51,453 nucleotides of DNA from Flavobacterium lacisediminis (lineage in GTDB: Bacteria; Bacteroidota; Bacteroidia; Flavobacteriales; Flavobacteriaceae), in NCBI RefSeq assembly GCF_025909975.1, contig NZ_JAPCIO010000010.1, positions 1-51,453 on the forward strand, read 5' to 3'. A program made the position numbers and the translations under genes. The notes under the pieces are model-generated. The model was not told the DNA's origin. It searched no databases and saw only the letters and a list, made by a program, of their open reading frames with translations. This document shows, in pieces, positions 7,288-14,575 of the stretch (the first letter of the stretch is position 1; each line of letters opens with the position of its first letter).

Positions 7288-8609
7288 GAAATATTGGAAT
7301 TTGGCTCATCAGAATCGCCTTGTTATTATTGTTAGCAGGACTTTTTTTTGGACATTTAGCTTCCGAAAGCTACAGAATAACCGAACCAAAATCGGGTGTA
7401 ATGGGATTTTTATCGCTTCGACCACTTCATGTGAGTAGTGCCTATTTAGGCATCATAACAGCGGGCTTAGGTTTTTTAACTTTAATCATTCAGAAAAAAA
7501 GAACTTCACAGTTTGGTACCTTTCTACAATACATTCATTTTACGCTTTGGATAATTGCTTTAACTGGGATTTTCTACAGTTACTTTACAGGTGATTTTGG
7601 AGGAAGAGAATATTGGGAATTCAATCCAGTGTGGGCTTTGCCTATTTTTATCTCTTTCATTGTCTTCTTGGTGTTCTATATTCATCAAATTGGATTTAAA
7701 GTAAAATGGCCTGTATATTATTGGATGTGGCTAACCGGATTGGTATTCTTTATTTTTACTTTCATTGAAAATTATTTGTGGATTTTTCCTTATTTCAGAG
7801 AGCATTTTATTGCCGATATGACCATTCAGTGGAAAGTAAATGGTTCGCTCGTGGGTGCTATAAATCAAATCATTTATGGTGTTGCATTTTACTTGATGGA
7901 AAAAATTAGTGGCGACGAAAAATCGTCCTACCAAAAACTATCATTTGCGATGTATTTTTTAGGAATGTTTAATTTGATGTTCAATTGGGGACATCATATT
8001 TACTTGCTTCCAACCGAAAAATTCATTCATTACATTGCCTATGCCGTGAGTATGACCGAATGGATTATCTTGATTCGCATTTTTTATAAATGGAGCAAAC
8101 AAATTAAAGAAAATAAGCAATTTTATTATTTCTTCCCATACCGCTTTTTAATGGCCGCTGATTATTGGGTAACCATTAACTTAACACTTGCGCTATTTAT
8201 GTCAATTCCCGCGATTAACTTGTTCACACACGGAACACACATTACAGTGGCTCATGCGATGGGAACCACCATTGGAATTAACACCATGATTATCATTGCT
8301 GCTGCCTTTTATTTCATAAAACCTACTTTTAATAACAGTAAATGGAAACACTTTGGTACCATTACCTTTTGGGTAGTACAAGGTACACTCTTCCTTTTTC
8401 TGAGTTCATTGATTGGGATGGGAATTCATCGTGCGATATGGCAAGCCGGTTTAGCTAATGAAAGCTTTAACAAAATGAGTAGTTCTAGTGGAAATTGGGT
8501 ATTGCTATTCATTATATTTGGAACGATTTTATTTTTAAGTATGGGAACTTTTATCGTGTATTTGTTTGTCAAATCTTGGAAAAAAAACAAATTCGATTTT
8601 CCTTATTAA
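7284..8609 (+). CDS. Divergent NorB-like haem-copper-family membrane subunit with altered ligands
   Basis: A 441-residue protein with about 12 membrane helices, partner of the NorC-like cytochrome. It aligns without gaps to the canonical NorB of this window around LFTHGTHITVAHAMGTTIG (NorB LYTHGTLVTAMHGHYAFWG). Retained: His49 (haem b), His237-His238 (FeB pair, NWGHHIY) and His324 (haem b3). Changed: the third FeB histidine becomes Asn186, the FeB glutamate becomes Val190, the next glutamate becomes Asn194, and the second haem-b histidine becomes Met326. Ordinary NO reduction chemistry is therefore doubtful. It may be a haem-based NO sensor, an oxidase variant, a dismutase-like enzyme or a new NOR class. 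Confidence 0.8.
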   Translation: MRNIGIWLIRIALLLLLAGLFFGHLASESYRITEPKSGVMGFLSLRPLHVSSAYLGIITAGLGFLTLIIQKKRTSQFGTFLQYIHFTLWIIALTGIFYSYFTGDFGGREYWEFNPVWALPIFISFIVFLVFYIHQIGFKVKWPVYYWMWLTGLVFFIFTFIENYLWIFPYFREHFIADMTIQWKVNGSLVGAINQIIYGVAFYLMEKISGDEKSSYQKLSFAMYFLGMFNLMFNWGHHIYLLPTEKFIHYIAYAVSMTEWIILIRIFYKWSKQIKENKQFYYFFPYRFLMAADYWVTINLTLALFMSIPAINLFTHGTHITVAHAMGTTIGINTMIIIAAAFYFIKPTFNNSKWKHFGTITFWVVQGTLFLFLSSLIGMGIHRAIWQAGLANESFNKMSSSSGNWVLLFIIFGTILFLSMGTFIVYLFVKSWKKNKFDFPY

Positions 8610-8630
8610 AGAATATTTAATTGAAAAAGT

Positions 8631-8675
8631 GATGATAAAAATCATCCTATTAATACTAATTACATTGTATATTTG
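8631..8675 (+). promoter_or_regulatory. Fnr/Dnr-like operator variant and -7 box for the second Rrf2 gene
   Basis: ATGAT-AAAAA-ATCAT (8631-8645) has a 5-base spacer instead of 4, because the central A-run has six A's including the arm. TATATTTG (8668-8675) is a perfect -7 box, 33.5 bp away centre to centre. The Rrf2 ATG is at 8705. The site may be a weaker variant, or the A-run may be miscalled by one base. Confidence 0.55.
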
Positions 8676-8704
8676 GCACTTAATTTTATAATTAACAACC
8701 GATT

Positions 8705-9142
8705 ATGTTTTCAAAATCATGTAATTATGCTATAAAAGCTACCATATTTATTGCCAAACATTCTTTAGAAGAAAAAAAAGTAGGTTTTGTTGATATCTCT
8801 AAAGAAATTGATTCACCACAAGCTTTTACGGCCAAAATTCTACAAATATTGGTTAAAGCTGGAATTATTGATTCTGTTAAAGGTGTTAATGGCGGATTTT
8901 ATATTCCAAAAAAACGGATTGCTACAACTTTTTTAGTTGAAATTGTTAACGCAATTGATGGTGATGCTGTTTTTCATGGTTGTGGATTAGGTTTATCACA
9001 ATGTTCAGAAACGCATCCTTGTCCAGTACATGATAAATTTAAAAGTATAAGAAATGAACTGGCTCACATGTTAGAAACCACTAATTTAGAAGAATTAGCT
9101 TTAGGCATCAAATCAGGGGAAACTTTCTTAAAGTCGTTGTGA
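8705..9142 (+). CDS. Rrf2-family transcriptional regulator (second paralogue)
   Basis: A 145-residue paralogue of the regulator at 3920. It starts with the same MFSKxCxYAI and keeps Cys93, Cys100 and Cys106 at identical positions (HGCGLGLSQCSETHPCPVH). It is monocistronic, has its own Fnr-like operator and -7 box, and is convergent with the TonB receptor gene only 35 bp away. No terminator is visible between them. Like the first copy it probably binds an Fe-S cluster and senses NO, oxygen or iron; the sequence cannot tell which. The wing residues differ (NGGGFEI against NGGFYI). Confidence 0.9.
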   Translation: MFSKSCNYAIKATIFIAKHSLEEKKVGFVDISKEIDSPQAFTAKILQILVKAGIIDSVKGVNGGFYIPKKRIATTFLVEIVNAIDGDAVFHGCGLGLSQCSETHPCPVHDKFKSIRNELAHMLETTNLEELALGIKSGETFLKSL

Positions 9143-9177
9143 TTTGTAAAACCAATTCTTCTAAAAAGCAGTAAATT

Positions 9178-11163
9178 TTAAAACTGAAACATCAAATTTA
9201 TAAAGATATTTCGTCCCATTCTTGGAAGATTTTTCCAATCGGTGTAGGTAGTATAATTGGAATCGAAAACGTTTTCAACACCTGTGTTGAGTACTAATTT
9301 AGCTTTATCAAAAGTAAATTTGTAACCAAAGTTAGTGTTCAATATCACATAATCAGGCGTTTTGTCTTCTCCATAAAAAGTATTGTATTCGGTTTGTGTG
9401 GCATTCCCTTTTAAAATTATTTCAGAGGTAAATTTTCCTGGTCTAAATCCTAAAGAAGTCATGTAGTTAAACGGACTCATAAAAGGCAATCCATTACTCT
9501 CATTATCATTACCTAAGTTGTAGACAAATTGTCCTTTCCAAATCCAGAAATCTGATAATTGATAACTTACCGTAAAATCAGAAGATAAAATAGTAGCATA
9601 ATCTAAAGCGGTATAGACTTTTATTCCATTGGCAGCAATAGTCATAGGCGCTACCGAAGCATCAGGAATTCCGATGATATAATCGTAAATGTGAAAATAC
9701 GATGCTGATATTTTAGTTTGCCATTTCGCATTTTTGAAACCAATATTGGCATTCACTTCTAAAGATTTTTCGTTTTTTAAGTTGGGGTTTCCTATGTAAT
9801 CAAATCCGTCAAAGCTGTTAAATAAATAAAAACCATATCCTTCTGAAACTGATGGAGCACGTTCTCCATACCCCATTCCGAATCCATAAGAAATTCCGTC
9901 TTTGTTGTAGAAATAATTAGTGGAAACACTTTTTAGAAATCGAGATTTTGAAGCTTCCATTTCTGGATAAAAAATCTGTAAACTTTGCAAGCCGAAATCA
10001 CTCGCAACGTTGTTATTATGAAACCCTAAATTCGTAGTAAATTTCAAATTAGAATGGCAATTGATTTCGTAATTATCTTCCAAATAAATTCCAGAATACA
10101 ACGTACGAACATCTGGCCAAGTGTACATAAACATTAAGTTTTCGTTTGGATCGGATGGATACATCGTCATTTCGGCAACGGAACGATTGTAAAACGAATT
10201 CAAATTAGCTAAAAATTGATGTTTTTTATATTTTCCATTGATTTTAGAATAAAAACCATAGGTATCACTCCAACCTGGCATGTCCATGTGAATAGGAACG
10301 TCCGGGCGTTTCGTATCGTCCATTGTGTGCGTAATTGTATTGAAATAGAGTTTGGTTTCCCAATTATCGATTTGATCTGAATTAGGTTTATAATTGAATT
10401 TCAACGAAGTAATCAAAGCTTCAGCCAAAGAAACATCCATTGGTAATGCAGGATAACCAACATCGGTAGCTCTATCAAAAATTACTGAAGCTTCAATGTT
10501 TTTATTAGGAGACAATCGATAACCAGAAGTAGCCGATAAATTCAATTTTCTGAACTGTGAAAAATAAATTTCTTTATCATTTCCTGCTTTATAATTTTCA
10601 GCATCGCGAAACATCACATCGGTATCTACATAAAACAAACTATCGGCATAGTTGATTGCTGAACCAATGATTTTTTGACGGTTATTCGTTTCATATCCTG
10701 AGTTGACGAAGAATTCCCAACCTGCATTGGTAAATTGGCGTTGGCTTCTTTTTAAATCGATGGAACCACCAATCGTATTTCCATGACAACTTCCTTGTTG
10801 TCCTGATGAAATCGTAGCTTCTGATAAATTAGATACTTCAACATACGAAGTTACTGGGTCCATTTTATCAGTACAGGCGCCAAAAATTCGCATTCCGTCA
10901 ATAGTTATAACAGTGCGTTCGGATGCCATACCATTAATAATAGGTTCCCAGGCATAAGCACCTCTTTTAATTAAATCTACTTTGGTTGATTTTTGCAAAA
11001 ATTCGTCTAAAGTAGCGAGTGTTTTTCCTTGTTTTTCATGCAATGGTGCTTTTGTTCCCACCACCAAAACTTCTTTAAGTTCTTTGGTTTTTAGAGAATC
11101 TACTTCCTGACCGAATGAAAAATAAAAGGAAAATGACAGAAAAAATACTACTAATTTTTTCAT
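9178..11163 (-). CDS. TonB-dependent outer-membrane receptor, probable copper receptor (OprC/NosA-like)
   Basis: A 661-residue protein with a Sec signal peptide (about 1-18), an N-terminal plug and a C-terminal beta-barrel ending in LMFQF. The plug has IDGMRIFGACTDKMDPVTSY, in which Cys97-x3-Met101 matches the CxxxM half of the CxxxM/HxM copper site described for OprC. An HTM (279-281) and an HMDM (292-295) are candidates for the other half. It lies downstream of a Met/His-rich lipoprotein, in a locus full of copper enzymes. NosA, a homologue, supplies copper to N2O reductase in Pseudomonas stutzeri. The receptor class is firm; the copper ligand is a good inference. Confidence 0.85.
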   Translation of the reverse strand: MKKLVVFFLSFSFYFSFGQEVDSLKTKELKEVLVVGTKAPLHEKQGKTLATLDEFLQKSTKVDLIKRGAYAWEPIINGMASERTVITIDGMRIFGACTDKMDPVTSYVEVSNLSEATISSGQQGSCHGNTIGGSIDLKRSQRQFTNAGWEFFVNSGYETNNRQKIIGSAINYADSLFYVDTDVMFRDAENYKAGNDKEIYFSQFRKLNLSATSGYRLSPNKNIEASVIFDRATDVGYPALPMDVSLAEALITSLKFNYKPNSDQIDNWETKLYFNTITHTMDDTKRPDVPIHMDMPGWSDTYGFYSKINGKYKKHQFLANLNSFYNRSVAEMTMYPSDPNENLMFMYTWPDVRTLYSGIYLEDNYEINCHSNLKFTTNLGFHNNNVASDFGLQSLQIFYPEMEASKSRFLKSVSTNYFYNKDGISYGFGMGYGERAPSVSEGYGFYLFNSFDGFDYIGNPNLKNEKSLEVNANIGFKNAKWQTKISASYFHIYDYIIGIPDASVAPMTIAANGIKVYTALDYATILSSDFTVSYQLSDFWIWKGQFVYNLGNDNESNGLPFMSPFNYMTSLGFRPGKFTSEIILKGNATQTEYNTFYGEDKTPDYVILNTNFGYKFTFDKAKLVLNTGVENVFDSNYTTYTDWKNLPRMGRNIFINLMFQF

Positions 11164-11177
11164 GATAAGTATTTTTT

Positions 11178-11215
11178 AAAAAAGGTCATTACTAAAAGAG
11201 ATAATGACCTTTTTT
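11178..11215 (-). terminator. Intercistronic terminator hairpin before the TonB receptor
   Basis: A perfect 14-bp stem, AAAAAAGGTCATTA (11178-11191) with TAATGACCTTTTTT (11202-11215), sits between the lipoprotein stop and the receptor ATG. In the minus direction it ends in a T-run. It should reduce read-through, so the lipoprotein would be made in excess of the receptor. Confidence 0.8.
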
Positions 11216-11226
11216 AGATGAGATTA

Positions 11227-12072
11227 TTAGAATTCAATTTCAAAGAAAATACTACTAGCAGTAACGGTTTCTGTTATTTCTTCTCCTTTTAAAACAGTTC
11301 CTTCTCCATTAGCTAATTGTAGGTTTATTTTCCAATACCCCGTCATAGTCAACGATAATTTTCCATCGTATAATCCACCAGTAGTAGCTTGTGTCGCATG
11401 AACATTATTTGGAGAAGTATGATTTCCCATACTGGGCATTCTTGGGTCGATTTTTACAGTACAACCATCCACAACTGGAAACATCATCATGTTTTGCATT
11501 TTCCAAACACCAACTTTCATATCGTTAACAGCAACTTTTGGATGATGAGGCTCAATGTAAGCAACTAAATACTTAACACCATCTGAACCCGTAAATGTAT
11601 TTACTTTTCGTTTTGCAGAAGCTGGCACATCAATTACATCTGTAGCAGTATAATCCACACCATTGATTGTGTAATCGATCTTTAAATCCCAATATTCTGT
11701 GTCATTCTGAGCCATTTGGAACATGATATAGCCTTCATATAAAGTTCCGTTTTCAGTTACTTTTTCTAAAGCTGAATAAGGACATGAATGTGTCATCATA
11801 GTCATGTGCATAAGTGGAGACCAACTCACTTCTGCATTTTTGATATAATTATTGGTTTCGTTTTCTTTGATTCGTAAGCTAATTTCATTGTATCCTTGTT
11901 CTAAACTTCCCATGTGAGAATACAATTCAATAGTATGTGTATCGTTTGTAATTTCTTTAAATTTAGTAATTCCGTCTAATTCATTTACAGTAGTTTCATC
12001 ATCGTTTGAACAAGACACAAAAGTTAGGGCCATAGCAAAAATTGCTACAATATATTTTATTGAAGTTTTCAT
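11227..12072 (-). CDS. Met/His-rich lipoprotein, putative copper-binding
   Basis: A 281-residue lipoprotein with lipobox LTFVSC and lipidated Cys21. The mature part is predicted beta-rich and has clustered soft-metal ligands: SPLMHMTMMTHSCPY near 90-105, MQNMMMF near 192 and DPRMPSMGNHTSP near 212. Such MxM and HxM clusters are typical of periplasmic Cu(I) binders and resemble YtkA/FixH-like proteins. It is followed by a terminator and the probable copper TonB receptor. A role in capturing or handing over copper at the cell surface is inferred. I do not recognise an exact family. Confidence 0.7.
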   Translation of the reverse strand: MKTSIKYIVAIFAMALTFVSCSNDDETTVNELDGITKFKEITNDTHTIELYSHMGSLEQGYNEISLRIKENETNNYIKNAEVSWSPLMHMTMMTHSCPYSALEKVTENGTLYEGYIMFQMAQNDTEYWDLKIDYTINGVDYTATDVIDVPASAKRKVNTFTGSDGVKYLVAYIEPHHPKVAVNDMKVGVWKMQNMMMFPVVDGCTVKIDPRMPSMGNHTSPNNVHATQATTGGLYDGKLSLTMTGYWKINLQLANGEGTVLKGEEITETVTASSIFFEIEF

Positions 12073-12188
12073 TGTATTTTTTAATTAAAGTGATTGTAAT
12101 TGCATCTGAAATTTAATTTTTCAGAGAAATTATGATATAAGTTGATTAGGTTAATTCAGAAAATGAACTAACAAAAATCAATATTTAA

Positions 12189-12563
12189 TTAAGAAATAAA
12201 TGTAGGTGGATGAAAGAAGGCACTATCATTCATGTGAAAGTATAAGTTAGAATAATTGTTGCCAATAGAAGTTTTATTTAAAAAATAAATTTGTCTAATT
12301 TCTATAGGTTTAATATCTTGAAAAAATACAATTTCGGTTTGCTCGAAAGTTATTTTTTTATCAGAAGAATTATCAGAATTACCTTCTGAAGCTTTTGCTA
12401 ATTCTTTTGTTAAATGACACTTACCATTACATTTTAGTTCTGGCTTCAATTTATTTTCACAAAGTTCATTAACAATATAATCATAATTAACCACGTATTC
12501 TAAAACCGGAAGTATTGGCTTTAAAAACATTAAAAGTGTTAGTATGACTAGTAATTGCTTCAT
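12189..12563 (-). CDS. Small exported protein with CxGKC motif, unknown function
   Basis: A 124-residue protein with an N-terminal hydrophobic segment (1-22) that may be a signal peptide or anchor. Cys35, Cys45 and Cys49-His50 lie in ELCENKLKPELKCNGKCHL, a likely metal site. A hydrophilic stretch and a C-terminus rich in Tyr, Phe and His follow. It is the first gene of the minus-strand set lipoprotein-TonB receptor and lies opposite the Crp/Fnr gene, sharing a palindromic operator. The best -7 match is only 5 bp from its ATG, which would make the mRNA nearly leaderless. The family is not identified; copper handling is suggested by context only. Confidence 0.65.
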   Translation of the reverse strand: MKQLLVILTLLMFLKPILPVLEYVVNYDYIVNELCENKLKPELKCNGKCHLTKELAKASEGNSDNSSDKKITFEQTEIVFFQDIKPIEIRQIYFLNKTSIGNNYSNLYFHMNDSAFFHPPTFIS

Positions 12564-12567
12564 GGAA

Positions 12568-12613
12568 CAAATTTACATGAAATAAATTAGCGTTTAATAT
12601 GATTTCAGTCATA
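12568..12613 (-). promoter_or_regulatory. Fnr/Dnr-like operator with -7 box for the copper-handling genes
   Basis: The palindrome TATGATTTCAGTCATA (12598-12613, one mismatch in the core) lies 34 bp, centre to centre, from a perfect minus-strand -7 box TAAATTTG (12575-12568). The ATG of the 124-residue protein begins at 12563, leaving a leader of about 0-2 bases. Confidence 0.5.
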
Positions 12614-12642
12614 TTTTGTTTAATTTTATTGAGATTAATTTG
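12598..12642 (+). promoter_or_regulatory. Shared operator with -7 box for the Crp/Fnr gene
   Basis: The palindrome TATGATTTCAGTCATA (12598-12613) also lies 33 bp, centre to centre, from TTAATTTG (12635-12642), a -7 box with one mismatch. The Crp/Fnr ATG is at 12685. The regulator therefore probably controls itself and the divergent copper genes from a single site. Confidence 0.6.
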
Positions 12643-12684
12643 TGCTTTATCTAAAAAAAATAAAGCCTTAAACTTAACTCCTTT

Positions 12685-13272
12685 ATGCAGATAGATTTAG
12701 ATTTATTATTTACTTGGGGAGCTATTGCCAAAGAGTACAAGAAAAATGAAATTATTTTCTATGAAGAGGAATCGGCAAATTTTTATTATCAAATCATTGA
12801 GGGTTGCGTAAGAATGTTCAATTCAAATGAAGAAGGAAAAGAATTTACTCAAGGCTATTTTAAAAATGGTCAGAGTTTTGGAGAACCACCTTTGTTTATT
12901 GATGAAATTTATCCTTCTACCGCAATAGCCTTTAAAGATTCGAAACTAATAAAGATTTCAAAGGAGAAATTTTTAAAAATTTTAGATGAATATCCTTTTA
13001 TTCAGAAACAGTTCTTAAATCTAATGGCGGAGCGAATTCACACTAAAGCAAGAACAACAAAAGACATTGTAAACCAAAAACCCGAATTTAGAATTTTAGC
13101 GTTTTTAAATGCTCATAAAAACCCAGAATGCCCTAAAAAAGAATTGGTTCCATATACAAGACAAGAAATTGCCAACTTTACTGGTTTAAGAGTAGAAACG
13201 GTTATTAGAGAACTTTCAAGATTGAGTAAGACGGATAAAGTAGAAATTATTAATCATAAATTATATTACTGA
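12685..13272 (+). CDS. Crp/Fnr-family transcriptional activator, candidate master regulator of the locus
   Basis: A 195-residue protein with a cyclic-nucleotide-binding-type beta-roll (about 15-100), a dimerisation helix (about 103-130) and a C-terminal helix-turn-helix (158-180, TRQEIANFTGLRVETVIREL). Glu171 and Arg175 occupy the positions that read the GA core in Crp and Fnr half-sites, which fits the TGAT half-sites found here. There is no N-terminal cysteine set, only Cys41 and Cys149, so it is not a canonical [4Fe-4S] Fnr. It looks more like the Dnr/Nnr class, which senses NO, probably through haem. Its stop overlaps the start of the next gene. Confidence 0.9.
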   Translation: MQIDLDLLFTWGAIAKEYKKNEIIFYEEESANFYYQIIEGCVRMFNSNEEGKEFTQGYFKNGQSFGEPPLFIDEIYPSTAIAFKDSKLIKISKEKFLKILDEYPFIQKQFLNLMAERIHTKARTTKDIVNQKPEFRILAFLNAHKNPECPKKELVPYTRQEIANFTGLRVETVIRELSRLSKTDKVEIINHKLYY

Positions 13273-14489
13273 TGTCGTTTAAAACAACTTTTTGGATTCG
13301 ATTTTCGATTTTTAATCTTATGCTTGTTGCATTATTAGGACTTTTAATGCGTTATAAAATTCTGTTTGAATTTCCACTTCTCGATCAAAAAAGTTTACAA
13401 CATTCGCATTCTCATTTTGCATTTGCAGGTTGGGTTACGCATACTTTAATGACGTTGCTCATTGCCTTTTTACAAAAACATGATACACTTCACAAAATAG
13501 CACTTAAGAAATACAATCTTATTTTAATTGGCAATTTAATTTGCTCTTATGTAATGCTGATTTCCTTTATTATACAAGGTTATGGAGCGATTTCGATTAC
13601 TTTTTCAACCCTTTCTATTTTTATTTCTTACTGGTTTACTTACGTTTTCTTTAAAGATTGCAAACAACTTGAAAAATCTTCCGTAGCAATAAAATGGTTC
13701 AAAGCAGCTTTATTTTTTAATGTGATTTCGTCTTTAGGAACTTTTGCTTTGGCTTACATGATGGCAACTAAAAACATTCATCAAAATGAGTATTTGGCTT
13801 CCATTTATTATTATTTGCATTTTCAATACAATGGCTGGTTTTTCTTTGCTTGTATGGGATTATTGTTGGACTTTTTAAAAGTCACAAATAGTTCAAATCG
13901 TATTTATTCTCAATCGTTTATACTTTTATTTTGGTCGTGTATTGCGGGCTATTTTCTATCTACGCTTTGGTTAGATTTACCTCTTTGGATTTATAGTATA
14001 ACTGCCATTTCTGCTGTTGTTCAAGTAATTGTTTGGTATTTACTATTGAAAACTATTGTTAAAGAGAACAAAACTATCTTTGTTAATCTTCCAGAATATT
14101 TAAAATATTTAATTGTTTTTATCAGTTTGGCTTTAAGCGTAAAATTTTTATTGCAATTAGGTTCAACCGTCCCCGCAATAAGTGAATTAGCTTTTGGTTT
14201 TCGACCAATTGTGATTGCTTATTTGCATTTGATTTTATTAGCTATCATTTCGCTATTTCTTCTATTTTACGTTTATGCAAATGATTTTGTAGCAATAAAT
14301 AAAAAAACCATTTTAGGACTGATTTTATTTAGTCTTGGAGTTATTTTTAATGAAGTAGTTTTAGGAATTCAAGGAGTTGCATCATTAAGCTACACTTTAA
14401 TTCCTTTCATAAACGAGAGTTTATTTGGGATTGCCATACTTCTTTATGCAAGTATTTTATGGACAACTTTTTATTCAAAAAAAAGATAA
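13272..14489 (+). CDS. Polytopic membrane protein with conserved histidines, possible haem binder
   Basis: A 405-residue protein with about 12 membrane helices. Histidines sit in helices at LQHSHSHFAFAGWVTH (42-57), YYYLHFQYNGWFF and AYLHLILL. The HxHxxxxGW pattern resembles haem-ligand helices of the haem-copper oxidase/NnrS-like group, but I cannot assign it to a named family. It is translationally coupled (TGATG) to the Crp/Fnr activator, so the two proteins are probably functionally linked. It could deliver or sense haem or NO at the membrane. Function is unknown. Confidence 0.75.
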   Translation: MSFKTTFWIRFSIFNLMLVALLGLLMRYKILFEFPLLDQKSLQHSHSHFAFAGWVTHTLMTLLIAFLQKHDTLHKIALKKYNLILIGNLICSYVMLISFIIQGYGAISITFSTLSIFISYWFTYVFFKDCKQLEKSSVAIKWFKAALFFNVISSLGTFALAYMMATKNIHQNEYLASIYYYLHFQYNGWFFFACMGLLLDFLKVTNSSNRIYSQSFILLFWSCIAGYFLSTLWLDLPLWIYSITAISAVVQVIVWYLLLKTIVKENKTIFVNLPEYLKYLIVFISLALSVKFLLQLGSTVPAISELAFGFRPIVIAYLHLILLAIISLFLLFYVYANDFVAINKKTILGLILFSLGVIFNEVVLGIQGVASLSYTLIPFINESLFGIAILLYASILWTTFYSKKR

Positions 14490-14502
14490 AAAAGTATTTT
14501 TT

Positions 14503-14546
14503 ATGATTCAACTCATAAAATAATCTTCAGATAATCAAGTACTTTG
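14503..14546 (+). promoter_or_regulatory. Fnr/Dnr-like operator and -7 box for the fasciclin gene
   Basis: TATGATTCAACTCATA (14503-14518) has one core mismatch. GTACTTTG (14539-14546) is a weak -7 match, 32 bp away centre to centre. It overlaps the GTG that would otherwise extend the ORF, so the real start is ATG 14576. Confidence 0.5.
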
Positions 14547-14575
14547 TGTATATAAATTTTTACACATTGTACATT

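Noticed and set aside
7284..8609. cbb3 cytochrome oxidase subunit CcoN
   Set aside because: The partner is NorC-like, the best alignment is to NorB, no CcoO or CcoP is adjacent, and the expected CuB histidines are not complete.
8628..8692. Small membrane peptide starting at ATG 8631
   Set aside because: In the sequence as given the frame reads on without a hydrophobic segment. The short hydrophobic version would need one fewer A.
13272..14489. NnrS assignment
   Set aside because: Topology and histidines are suggestive, but no diagnostic NnrS motif was recognised.
14546..14575. GTG start for the fasciclin gene
   Set aside because: It overlaps the -7 box, and the lipoprotein signal begins at the ATG at 14576.
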